A stretch of 64,000 nucleotides of DNA, from contig OZ038324.1 of assembly GCA_964035795.1 (NCBI GenBank), positions 6,295,030 to 6,359,029 on the forward strand, written 5' to 3'. The notes beneath the pieces were generated by a model that searched no databases, was not told the DNA's origin, and saw nothing but the letters and a program-made list of their open reading frames with translations. The position numbers and the translations under genes were made by a program. This stretch comes from Pterobdella sp. o SKG-2022. Taxonomy: Eukaryota > Annelida > Clitellata > Hirudinida > Piscicolidae. Positions 26,073-36,900 of the stretch are shown in pieces (positions within the stretch are counted from its first letter, which is position 1; every line of letters begins with the position of its first letter).

Positions 26073-28113
26073 CTAAGCTATCTTGAATTTGTTGTTGAGG
26101 AAGGAGAAAACGAGGATGACGATGGCGATGATGTGGAGATAAAAGTACAAGTGGCTGTGAGGATATTTATCGACTTTAAGTTATTTTCTATTAATGATAA
26201 TAATAATCTACGAGGTTTATTCTAGTGATCTTTAACCCAGGGAGCTTCAAGATCCCTATTTAATAATAATAATATATCAATTATTATAGATATTATTCAA
26301 TTAATTCATATAATATGATAAGCTATTGTCTTTTTATACATAACAGCGGTATAATTATATCATATCATTTAATATGACTAGCATCTAAGTAACATTTTTA
26401 ATTGAAATATTCTAAGCACTCTATCAAATTCTCTAATGTGTTCACGTACAACTTATTCTCTATAAACCTGGTTATGAAATAAACTAATTACAAATATTCA
26501 AATTAAATAAGTCTTTTAATTATTATTATTACTATTGTTATTATTATTGTTGTTGTTATTGTCACCTGTATACGTGCCATGTGGGTGTGAAGAGAAGTAG
26601 CATGAAGGGAAAACCAATATAACATAACAACACCTTCGTAATAATAACAGTAATAATAATAATAATAATAATGAAAATAATAATAATAGTTTAATTCATC
26701 AAACACTAAAGGAAAAAGCAAAGAAACTCATTAGTGAAAAATATCCAATTATCTTTTCCATTCAGTTGCCTTCCCACCAATCCACTAACCCAGCTACTCA
26801 TTCATCCAACCATCCATCCATCTATCACTCATAAACCTATCAATACACTACACAAGATTAGTTGCTCGGCATTGGTGAATGAAATCTTATTAGTAGCAAA
26901 CTTGCTTTCCCGAGGAGAGAATCATTATTAAGCAAACTCGAATTAAATGCACATTTTATATCGAAGTGGTTACATATTAGAAGTATAATTTTATCACCCC
27001 CATCATCATCCTTTGGCATGTTGTTCAAAGTGATAACTTGAATTAATTACAATTATATGATATATACTTCAACAATATTTCATTCCAACCAACATACTAT
27101 AACTAAAAAAGTCTAAGATCAAAAAAGTGGCGTCAACCCAAGCCACCTGAGTGCCTAAGAAACATAGGAGGTTGTAGAAGGGGACGATGGAGGGTCGTTG
27201 CTCAATGAAGGGCTTTGTAACCTTCCGAACCTGAAGTCATGATGGGGTCAGAAAGGGGGTTGATTGAGGAGGTCGTGGAATGGTATAAAAAAAAGATGGT
27301 GAATTGGAAAATAATCAAAGAAATTTTATTAACCTTATTGTTAATAGGATGAAATAAAAAAATAGATGTGAAAATTTCAAAGTTTAAAAATCCTATGACA
27401 AAACTATAAGGATGAAATAAAATAACCTTGAATGCAAAATTAATAATGGATAAAAATTATGAATTAATCGGCAAAACAATAAACTATACGAGAAAGACTC
27501 AAGAGAAAAATCAAAGAAAAAAACGAAATTGAAAAAATAATCTTAAAAAAAAATAGAATAATCATAGAGAATAGTGCACCCTGCGAATGGCGTTGAGAAA
27601 GAGGCCCCCTGAGAGAAAGGCGAAGAAGTACCCGGGGTAGAAGCCGTGCCAACACGCGCTGAAGATGAACACCGACATTGTCGATCTGTTTGTGTGTGTG
27701 TGACGCAATAGTAATAATAACATGAATAAAAATCAATAATACTAAAAATGAAAATGAAGATAAAAATAAGACCATAACAAGCATATTGGTACCTGGTTCG
27801 GTTATAGACGAGATAGCGCAACCATACGTTGGTTGACTTGTTCCAGTTGTCCAGAAAGTCCTTCATGCTGGTGCCCAGCTGTGGGTGAAGTGGTGAGGTT
27901 GTATTGTAGGGTGAAAGAGGTGTGGGGTAATGCGGGATGGTTTAGTGTGAAGTGGTATGAAGTAGGGTGAAATGGTCTATTGAGAAACAAAAAAAATTCC
28001 AAAACCTCAGTGAATCTGAGGTCATAATTGTCAATCAGGTCCCACTTGGCTGAACCACCAGTGTCATATCCATTAAAACCAAAACCAGCCGATATGTTTC
28101 CTGTTTCCCCTGT

Positions 28114-28150
<37 letters not shown>

Positions 28151-31100
28151 AGTGATGAACGATATTTTTTTAAATAGACTTAGTATTAAGTGAATGTGTT
28201 CAGTTTCTATTGAAACTTCTCAAAATTTTAAATGTCAATAAAACCAAAGAATATAATCCGCTTTTTATTATTTCAAATTATTCCTATTAAACGCATTTTT
28301 GTTTGAATGGGCGCATATTTTTTCATAAGTTAGAAAATATTTATCAATCACTCACCCATTCACTAACGCCCACACACACACAAATACTCTGATATTAAAC
28401 AAGATATGAATCACAAAGAAGCGTTAAATACTTGAAATAGCAAACACAAACATTCCTAAAAATCATTAAAGCTTGAAGACTCCTTATATTTAGTTTTTTA
28501 AAGACATCATATGTTTTTTTTTAAACTTGAATTTTACCAGTAAACTTCAAATAATGAGAATTTATAAGAGCATGTAGAAAAAATGTTTATTCAGCTAAAA
28601 TTCTCAAAAATTAAAACCTTCTCATAAGTGATTAGGTAATGAAAATCTTAGCTAAATAAAAAAATTTTCTACGTTTTCTTATAAATCCTCATAATTTGAA
28701 GTTTACTGGTAACTCCTTATATTTGCATATCATTATGTAGAAAGTACAATGGATGGATGAATGAATGCAAAACTTAAGAAAAAATGAGATAGTTATTGTT
28801 GGCATTCAAGAATTTCAGAAGCCTTTTTATTTTATTTCATCAAAGCCAAAAAAAAGTGGTATGTATAAACAAAAGTAACAAACGCCATAAAACAGGAAGA
28901 TTTTGTAAAATATTAATAAAAAATACAAATATTAATAATGATGATAAAGATGATAACAACGAACCTAGAGTCCAGGCGAAATAGTACTTGTATCTGCATA
29001 TGAGACTGACCAATAACATCATGATATTTCGACCTATAAACGAGTGCTCTACATAACTGTCACCTGATTGGATGAGGGTGGTAACGGTTATGATATTGAT
29101 ACAGGTGATAATAATGATGATGATGTTACCGGTGGTAAAAATGGTGATGATATTAATGAGGCTGGTAATAATGATGATACCGGTGATTAAAGTGGAAGGC
29201 CAATGTGGGAGGACAAAGACTGTGATGACTCCAAAGATGATGCTTTTCACTATCTTCACTTTCAACACAGGCTGTGGTGGAGGTGGAAAGATGATGATGA
29301 TGAAAAAATGAGCTGATGATTATGATGGTGAGATTTCTATGGTGTTGAGATAATCTTTCAACACCAGTTGGCTTATATAAAGTGCTAAAAATAACAATAA
29401 AATATTCATCATCATCATCATCATCACCACTGTTTAACGTCATTTGCCCTTTTGAGTGAGGGTTTGACAAATCACCGATGATAATAATTATCATGAATAA
29501 GCTCCCATATAAAACATCAATAAAATGATGAGATGATTTTTTGAAGTCATTAATTGTTATTATTATTTATGCAATCCTATTAAATTTTACAAATAGAAGC
29601 AAAAAAATGATGAAAAATATACTTAATCACCAATGGGCTGGGAATTTCACATTTGTTTCCATCCTGAATAAATAAAAAAAAGCATCTTGTGGATTATTTA
29701 TTCAAATATAGTATCAATTTTGATGGTGTAAGTTTGTGACTTAAAAATGTTATGAAAAATGAAAATTTAAGTTTTTAAGCTTATTTTCAAGATTTTGCTA
29801 TATAAAGTTACATTAAAACAATCATATCTTGGGTTGGGTTAATATCTCTAATTAAAATGTTTGTAAATTTGATCAAATGACTAGTTTTAGTGCTATAAAA
29901 TGTTTGTAAATAAAAATATTAGTAAGAAATAGACAGTTTGATGACATCAGCATCCTAAAAAAAGCAAACAAAATATGAAAAAAATAAAAACAAAAAAGTA
30001 TATAAACAAAACGAGACAATAAAAACAAAAATACAATACAAATATTTAAAAACAAAAAAAAAAACTAACACAGAAGTATATAGATCCATTGATGAATTTG
30101 ATGTAGTCGTTGAAGAAGAAGAATGGACCACACATAAATGAGTGGAAAGAGAAAACGTAGCTTAAAACATGTAGCAATGGAGGTGGTTTGCTGTATGATG
30201 ATGGTGCTAGGATGAGGATAAGAAGAAGAGAAAGAAAGTAGAAATGAGAAAGAAGAAAAAAAAGATAGAAAAGTAGAATAATAAGAAAAATAAAAAAGGG
30301 CTAATGATAATTATTGAAAGCAATAAATTAAATAATATAATAGTAATGAATGAAATATTGAATATTTTTTAATCTAACCAGAGATACTTACTATAGAAAA
30401 TACTTGCTGTTTTGGTTAGCAACGATGGATTTTTTTCCTAGTAGTTTGTTATTATTAACATTCCCATTATTGTGTACATATTCATTAATGTCATCATCAA
30501 ATTGGTGTTTGCCATTGTGGTCTTCTTCATTGGAGATACCATTCTCCTCCAAAGAGGTGGTCTGGTGAGTGGAGAGAGGATGTGAGTTGAGTTGTTTTAC
30601 ATACTCATCAGTGACGTTTTCACTATTTTCTAATGCATTTAAGCCATCTGAGAGATTGAAGGCTAGGCTCGTCAATTTCTGAACTGCTATCATTAATGGT
30701 CTGAAGGGTATTTTGTGCATCAAAAAATTACTTAGAATATGAGATTTTGAAAAAGTTCTTACCTATAGAGGCAAAAATAGAATGATAATAATGTATTTAA
30801 TGTAATAATTATGTCAACAAATATGTAAAACCAGTAAATAAAATTTTGAGAATAAATTTATGACAATATTGCTAACAGAAAAAAGAAATATCTCAAATGA
30901 TTTCAAATCAAAAAACTTTTGTGAAATTAATTCAAATTGAGCACATTTATCAACTGAGCAGCACGAAGCTCTTTGTAATTCAGTTGATAAGTTATTTTAA
31001 ATTTTCTTCTTACTAAGCAAATGAAGTTTTTTTGTGAAATTATAATTTAATTATGATAAAAGCAAATAAATGACCCTGAGATATCGAGGGTGTATCCCCC

Positions 31101-31623
31101 ATAGTCATGCTGCATTCTCCATATATGGCAGTAACTCAAGTAAAGCATATTGAAACCTGTCACAGCAGATGCCATAGTTGATGGCTTGCAAGAAGACCAT
31201 TTCATTATGATGTAACTTATTAAGCATGGCACCAACACATCTATAGTGCTTCTAAGGATTTTGTTATCAATATTTCACAAATGGTTTTGTTTGTTCATTA
31301 AAATCAAGATTTTCTATATTTCACTTACTTGCCGTAGCAAAAGTATGCTAATGAAAGGCCAAATATTATTTCTATATAATGCCTGACCATAGGCTTGCAT
31401 TTCTCGTGGCTTAAGTATATTCGAAATAAATTACCCAAGGTTAAAGACGCCAAATGCGTTGTGAAAAAGTTCAACTGTATCAAAAATTATTTTAAAATTT
31501 GAAACATTGGGTCATGTGTGGCACTGCCCTACAAACCTGATCCAAAGGAATTTGACTTTTCCGACTTAGAGGCATTAGAAGAGTCGAGCCATCGTAATAA
31601 AGGCTTTTAAGAGAGTCAGACAT
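26073..31623 (-). CDS. MBOAT2: MBOAT1/2-like lysophospholipid acyltransferase, 14 exons, 532 aa
   Basis: Membrane-bound O-acyltransferase of the MBOAT1/2 type, an ER multi-pass enzyme that re-acylates lysophospholipids using acyl-CoA. Exons (minus strand, high to low): 31537-31623, 31329-31474, 31075-31251, 30392-30700, 30070-30160, 29631-29663, 29181-29271, 28965-29063, 28006-28109, 27793-27878, 27580-27685, 27090-27230, 26854-26900, 26073-26154. Phases join throughout and give 532 aa, near the roughly 500-520 aa of vertebrate MBOAT1/2. The start MSDSLKSLYYDGSTLLMPLS fits the family N-terminus. Family signatures are DYGGYTLDISGPLMIAVQKL, RYKYYFAWTL, AGFGFNGYD and DNWNKSTNVWLR (the conserved Asn is N392), and SACWHGFYPGY with the catalytic His at about 421. 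Exon 4 carries an Asn/Asp-rich insert of about 60 residues. The two smallest exons (6 and 13) are the least certain. It could equally be called MBOAT1. It lies head to head with the claudin-like gene. Confidence 0.93.
26640..26695. repeat. (AAT)n microsatellite
   Basis: AATAATAAT repeats inside the intron between MBOAT exons 13 and 14. Confidence 0.9.
28116..28148. repeat. (GT)n microsatellite abutting MBOAT exon 9
   Basis: GT tract starting about 7 bp upstream of the MBOAT exon 9 acceptor. On the transcribed strand it is a CA run directly before the 3' splice site. Confidence 0.95.
28479..28724. mobile_element. Foldback MITE-like element, copy 1, with 13-bp direct repeats
   Basis: Inverted arms with ACCAGTAAACTTCAAATAAT near 28538 and ATAATTTGAAGTTTACTGGT ending at 28710, extended inward by further imperfect pairing (GTAGAAAAAAT / TTTTCTACG). 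The left end carries an extra AAAGACATCATATG block. A perfect 13-nt direct repeat ACTCCTTATATTT sits at 28479-28491 and 28712-28724, as expected for a target-site duplication. The element lies in MBOAT intron 8 and encodes nothing. It is related to 46930-47265. Confidence 0.85.
30947..30990. repeat. Short perfect inverted repeat in MBOAT intron 3
   Basis: TTATCAACTGA (30947-30957) and TCAGTTGATAA (30980-30990) flank GCAGCACGAAGCTCTTTGTAA. That sequence shares ACGAAGCT-TTTGTAA with the 16.8-kb hairpin. Confidence 0.75.
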
Positions 31624-32168
31624 TATAGCAAAAAGATAAAACAATTGCACCTATTTTTGCTTTTAAAGTGACGTCCGGTTTAAATTAACATTACTCGCAA
31701 AGAACAAACAGTGCAAGACAATTATAAAATTTGAGAAAAATCTTCTCTATGTTTATAATAAGAACAAAAATAAATTTGTATAAGTTCATCACATAGATAA
31801 ATAGTTTTTTTATTGACTAATAAAGTATTACTTACTTTAATCAAAATTTTTATTATAAGAAAAAATTTTTTTACATATAATATAAATTTTATTTAAAAAT
31901 TTGAAACATTTTTATTTTTTAGTTCTTCAATAAAATTAATTTTTAGTTTTTAAGTGAAAATTAAAAATTATTGTTATAAATGTTATTTGGAAAAACATAA
32001 ATTTAAAGTTAATGACTGATAGTCATATTATTACTTAATCACACATCCCGGCCACTTAAATTCGCTTGGACGCCATTTTTATTTTGCTTTCTGCTCGCTC
32101 AACCGGCCGTATTATTTCTATACTTAAATTTCTAAGTTTTTGTCAAAAATTCTCTTTTTTTTAAAAAT
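31624..32168. promoter_or_regulatory. Probable shared promoter region, MBOAT / claudin-like
   Basis: 545 bp separate two divergent start codons. A less AT-rich block at 32040-32120 (CGGCCACTTAAATTCGCTTG, CTCGCTCAACCGGCCG) stands out from the surroundings and could be core promoter or 5' UTR. The assignment is inferred from gene orientation; no defined motif is claimed. Confidence 0.45.
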
Positions 32169-33006
32169 ATGTCTTGCTTATCGGCTCTAAGTTCGGCTCT
32201 CTTAATTTTGGGCATTCTGGCTTGTCTTATTTCCTTTTGTGCCCCATTTTGGGTAGTCAACAAATCTATTACTACTTCACTGACGGATACCTTTGTTGAT
32301 TCATTCAACAGTTTTAATTATTTGGCTAATGCCCGTCATGAAGGTCTTTGGGCCATCTGTACTAGTGACTTGACCTGTAATGGGATCTGGGAGAATAACT
32401 TCTATATAGAAAAGAGTTTTGAAGGTTTTTTTTAAATATTGTTTTTTATTGTTTCAGTTTTAAATTATTTATCTTAAATTCTCAGATTGGAAAAAAGCCG
32501 CTCAAGGTTTGTACGCAGTGGGAGCTTTATTGTTGTTGATTTCTATTTTCATCACTTGTGTACACGTTTGTTGCTGTCAATGTAGTGATTCCTATTCTAT
32601 TAAGTCAGCACTTGGCAGTCTTGTTTTAGCCGGAGGTATAGCTAACTGTTCATTATTAAAAAATTTTGCAATTACCAAAATTTATAAATAAATAAGTAAT
32701 TATTCAAACGTATATAATTTCTATTTTTTTATTACTAAAAATTAATGTTTATCACTCATTATCTCATTTACTCAAATATCTTATTAATTACTTCCTAAAA
32801 CAGTGTTGTGTGTGGCAGCAGCTCTGGGCGTTTATGGGGGCTTTATGTACAAAGATAAGCATTTGTCATCATCAAAACAACTAGATTGGGGCTTCTGGTG
32901 TGGTGTAGGAGGAGTAGGTGCATGCCTGGTGTCTTCCTTCCTCTTCTTCCTTGATTCATGTTGTGGCAGACGCCATGTTGGTTTCCATATGACCAGAGTG
33001 GTGTGA
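32169..33006 (+). CDS. Claudin/PMP22-family four-TM protein, 3 exons, 202 aa
   Basis: Tetraspan junction or membrane protein of the PMP22/claudin superfamily. Exons 32169-32424, 32486-32635 and 32804-33006 join in phases 1 and 1, giving 202 aa, a usual claudin length. TM1 covers about residues 7-27. The first extracellular loop has the claudin signature: W28, G59-L60-W61, then cysteines C64 and C70. TM2 follows in exon 2 (GLYAVGALLLLISIFITCVH) and ends in a CCCQC cluster. TM3 spans the exon 2/3 junction (LGSLVLAGGVLCVAAALGVY). TM4 is WGFWCGVGGVGACLVSSFLF. The C-terminus is short (FHMTRVV). Sequence alone cannot say whether it builds paracellular barriers. It lies head to head with MBOAT and tail to tail with CFAP44. 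Confidence 0.88.
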
Positions 33007-33965
33007 AAGGCTTCAAGAAATTATCTGTTCATTTTTATGAAGTGATCTTGTACCCTTGAGGGAAGCTTAGTTTGTCTTATTTGCCTCTATTTGTTGGTGT
33101 TGTGAATTCTAAATTACTTGATTATGAATGGCTGAATATTAAAAACAAACATGTTTCATGGTTTACACTTTATTTTTATACATCAATGTTTAAAATATAA
33201 TTTTTTGCATCTATTACAACAAATATTTTTTGTACCAATTTACAGCGAAACACCAGTGTAATTGAGATAAATAGTGCTTTTTTTTATTGTGTTATTTCAC
33301 ACAAACACTTTTATGAAGCTTTTTCTAATATTTATATTCTGCCATAGAGGTAAATTTGAGGCGTTAAAAGTCATTGTGAATGACATTATTTTGATACTTT
33401 ATGAGAAGATTTCTTGATAAGTAGATTGTAGTAGTATGATTGTATTGGAGTACAGTAAATATTGTACCTAAAGGTTGTAGATTGCTTTTTGTATGTTTAG
33501 TTTTGGATTTTTGTACTTTTTGCGCTTCCACAATTACTTTGAAAATCTGCTGTATAACTTCTTATGCGCGCCTACGACACGTCTTTGTCAAATTAATTTT
33601 TCTATTGCTTATTTGATTTTATTTCCGCCTAATATTATTCTTTTCTTTTTTTGATGTATGAAAATATGATTTTTGAAAAATATTTTTTAATAATTTGACC
33701 ACAGACATTTACTTTTCTATCATGTATTTCTGCTTATGCTACGGTTTTTGAAAAGAAATTTATTCGATGTTATGCAATAATCTATTTCAAAGACATGCTG
33801 ATGATGGTAAAAGGCTCAAATAAAATGCCTTAAACATCTATTTCGGCAAAAACACTGCTTATTCGCATATTTTTGAGTATTTAATTACAGAACGCTTAGA
33901 AAGATTACAAAAGTCTGATAAGTAATTAAAACTAAATAATTAATCCTTTTTTGCTTCTGTAGACT
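33007..33965. other. Convergent 3' intergenic region, claudin-like / CFAP44
   Basis: About 960 bp between two stop codons. It holds AATAAA-like sequences but no gene, and is expected to contain both 3' UTRs. Confidence 0.6.
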
Positions 33966-36900
33966 TCAGCATTTAAGAGACAAACTCAATACGATCTCCT
34001 TCAAGTGATCTATCTCTTCTCTTTGACCTTCAGTGAAGCTTCTCAACTTTGCTAATTCATCTTCCTCCTTCTCTATAGCCATTCTTCTCATATTCTTTTC
34101 TTTTTTCTTGAAAATTGAATACAAAAATAATTTTTACAGAGTACTTTTTTAAAAAATCTATCGCAACTGTTATAAATTTATGAAAAATATTGACGACAAA
34201 GGGAGCTAGAAATACTTGAATGGCCAACCTTGTGGGGCACCGCGTCGAAAGCAAATTGTTGAAAAAGTGAGTTTAATTGTTGGTTCAACTCTGTGTTTTC
34301 TCGATACAAAAGAGTTTTTTCAGCTTCCAATTCATCTAATCGTCTCTAAATATCAATCACAATAAATTCAACACAATTGAACGATTTTAGTGGATTAAAA
34401 AAATTAAATGATATAATCATATTAGGTGAATAAATCATTTATAAAATTTATATATTAAATAAAAAACTTCATAAAGTTGAATCTCCGCCATCTTGACTTC
34501 CTGCATTTCACTGAACTCCCCCTTCTTCTCTTCCAAAGGCACGCTCATCGATATCTTTTCCACCACCTCCAAGTCTATCGGCTATTACATTGACGTTCAT
34601 GAAAGAAAAAGAAAATTAAAAGATTTTTAGTTATTTTATAAGAAAAAATTAATATTATGCTTGTTTTATTTTATTATTATTATTATTATTATTATTGAAA
34701 TTCAGTCTTGATTTTATATTTAACATAATGGTAAGACTTAAAATCAGCATTCATAATATTATTAATAATATTAGAATGAATAATAAAAATAATAATAAAA
34801 TAAATAATTTTGATATTATTATCCTATTATAATTTGAACACCTGCCCAAATTTGGCGACCATCGATTTATCGCATTGTTTTTTGAGCTTCTCAATTTCGC
34901 TCATCATCTCCCTCCTCTTCCTCATCAATTTCTGCTGTTCTTTTTTTCCTTCTCTTAATTAAACAATATTTTTTCAATGATTGTATTAATGGCTTTTATG
35001 TAAGATATATATTCCATTGATTGTGCCATATTGGAGTTATGAAATGCTGTCCATTATTCAGGAAATATTTTATAATTCAACATAAACAACATGTTTGCAT
35101 AAGCCATTTGATGATATGGACTCGATTACAACAACCTCGTGACATTTTAATGCACTTCAAAATAGTCTTTCAAGTTGAATAACTTATAATCGAGCTAGAA
35201 AATAACAGCCTCTGTTACATAATATATCGAAAATTAAAGTGCTCATTATTTATGAATTCTTGATAATTTTTTTAAAAATTAATTCAAATAAATTTTTTTT
35301 CATAGTATAAAAACTATTACTAATTATTTAGATATAAACTTCTTCCTACATCTGCATTTTCTTCAAATAGACCCTGTCAACATTCAGCTCATCTTTCCTC
35401 TTTTCAAGGCGTTTCAGCTCTTCTGTTTCAAAGACAACACTTTTTTTAAGCAAACTGTTGTAAGCATTGTTAGCTTCTTTGTCGGCAAAATTGGTGACGA
35501 ACTTTTGAGGGAAAACCTTTATTTGGTCGAGTTTTAAAGACACTACTACGTCAATTTCGTTCAACTTTTTCTGCTTTTCCAACTGCAAAGTTTATGAAAA
35601 ACAAGTTTTTTTCGGAAAAAACTAATTGCAATAAGAGTAATCGAATTAAAAACTAAATTTTAAATAAATTATATTTTATTCGAATTTCGCACGATACATA
35701 TTGATTTTAAAGCTAAGATACAAACCAAACACAAGGGCAATATAACAACCAAGCTACAAACAAAATTCAGACCCAACATTAACAACCTGAATCAGATGCA
35801 GCCCACTTGCGGCCTCATTGAACTCTTCTGTCAGTACCCTCACCTGGTCTTCAACTGCATGCAACTCATTCAACAAGGCATCCCGGGTCTTCTTTTCTTC
35901 GTACAACACTGCCTCTAGCTCCAGCCTCTTATCCCTCATCGCAACGCTTCTCTCATACAGGGCCACATCACAACCTGGAGGACATGTACCCAAATCGTTG
36001 GTCTTTGCCATAGAGAAGTTTGAGCTGAATAATGAGTCGATGTCATCATCTTCGTCTTCCTCTTCTTTCTCGTTTATCGACGATGCCTCGTCTTTCAATG
36101 GGCCTGGGTTTTTTTGATCGACTTTTTGTTAAAGCATTTTTTTCTTACTTATTTGTATTATCAATATTTTAAAATCTATATAACTTATTTAAATTTTTAA
36201 AATTATTTTTAACTTAAAAATAGTTTTCTTGATTAGAATCTGAAGTTTTCTAATAGACCTTTATTGTTGTGTTTATTCTTGGGTCTCTTTATCTTTTGGC
36301 GATATACCTGTATTAAAAAACTTTTGAATCTATTATCGCCTAGAACATCTAAAAACTGGTTGAAGATTTTTTTTTCTTTGGCTCCAATAAATTCTATATC
36401 TTTGTTTTTTTCTTCAATTCTGCTCGATATATGTTTGGCCTGCGGATTATGATATTTATTACTATATAAAGGCAGTTAGTCTTTTTTCAAAAATTATCAT
36501 TGTTGTTTTTATTATTGTAATTATTATTGTTTTCATTATTGTATTTGTTATTCATATTATAAATTTTTTGAATTTATTATTTTTTCAAGATTACGACTTA
36601 TATAAGATCTTTCATCCATTGAAAACTAAAATACACAAAAAAAACCCCAAAAACAGATGAACTACCAGATATTCTATAAAAAAATAAAACTTTTTTGATG
36701 GCAAGCGCCTTTTTCGCTTGTTTGTCCTTCAAGATGTTCTCCATGCTCGATTCATCGCTCTCAAACAACTTCAATATCGCCATCTCCTGCTGCAGCTCTA
36801 GTACTCTGTGATTTTATTATCTTCATTATTTTTCTGTTTCAATTATTCTTATATTTTATAATCATTTTCATTAGTTTTATGTTTTCATTTCGAATATTTT

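Noticed and set aside
35818..36117. 99-codon Ser-rich plus-strand frame
   Set aside because: Exact antisense shadow of CFAP44 exon 27.
36120..36308. A separate microexon between CFAP44 exons 26 and 27
   Set aside because: Extending exon 26 to 36259 (donor gtctat) gives the conserved basic stretch [12 protein letters not shown] and fixes the phase without an extra exon.
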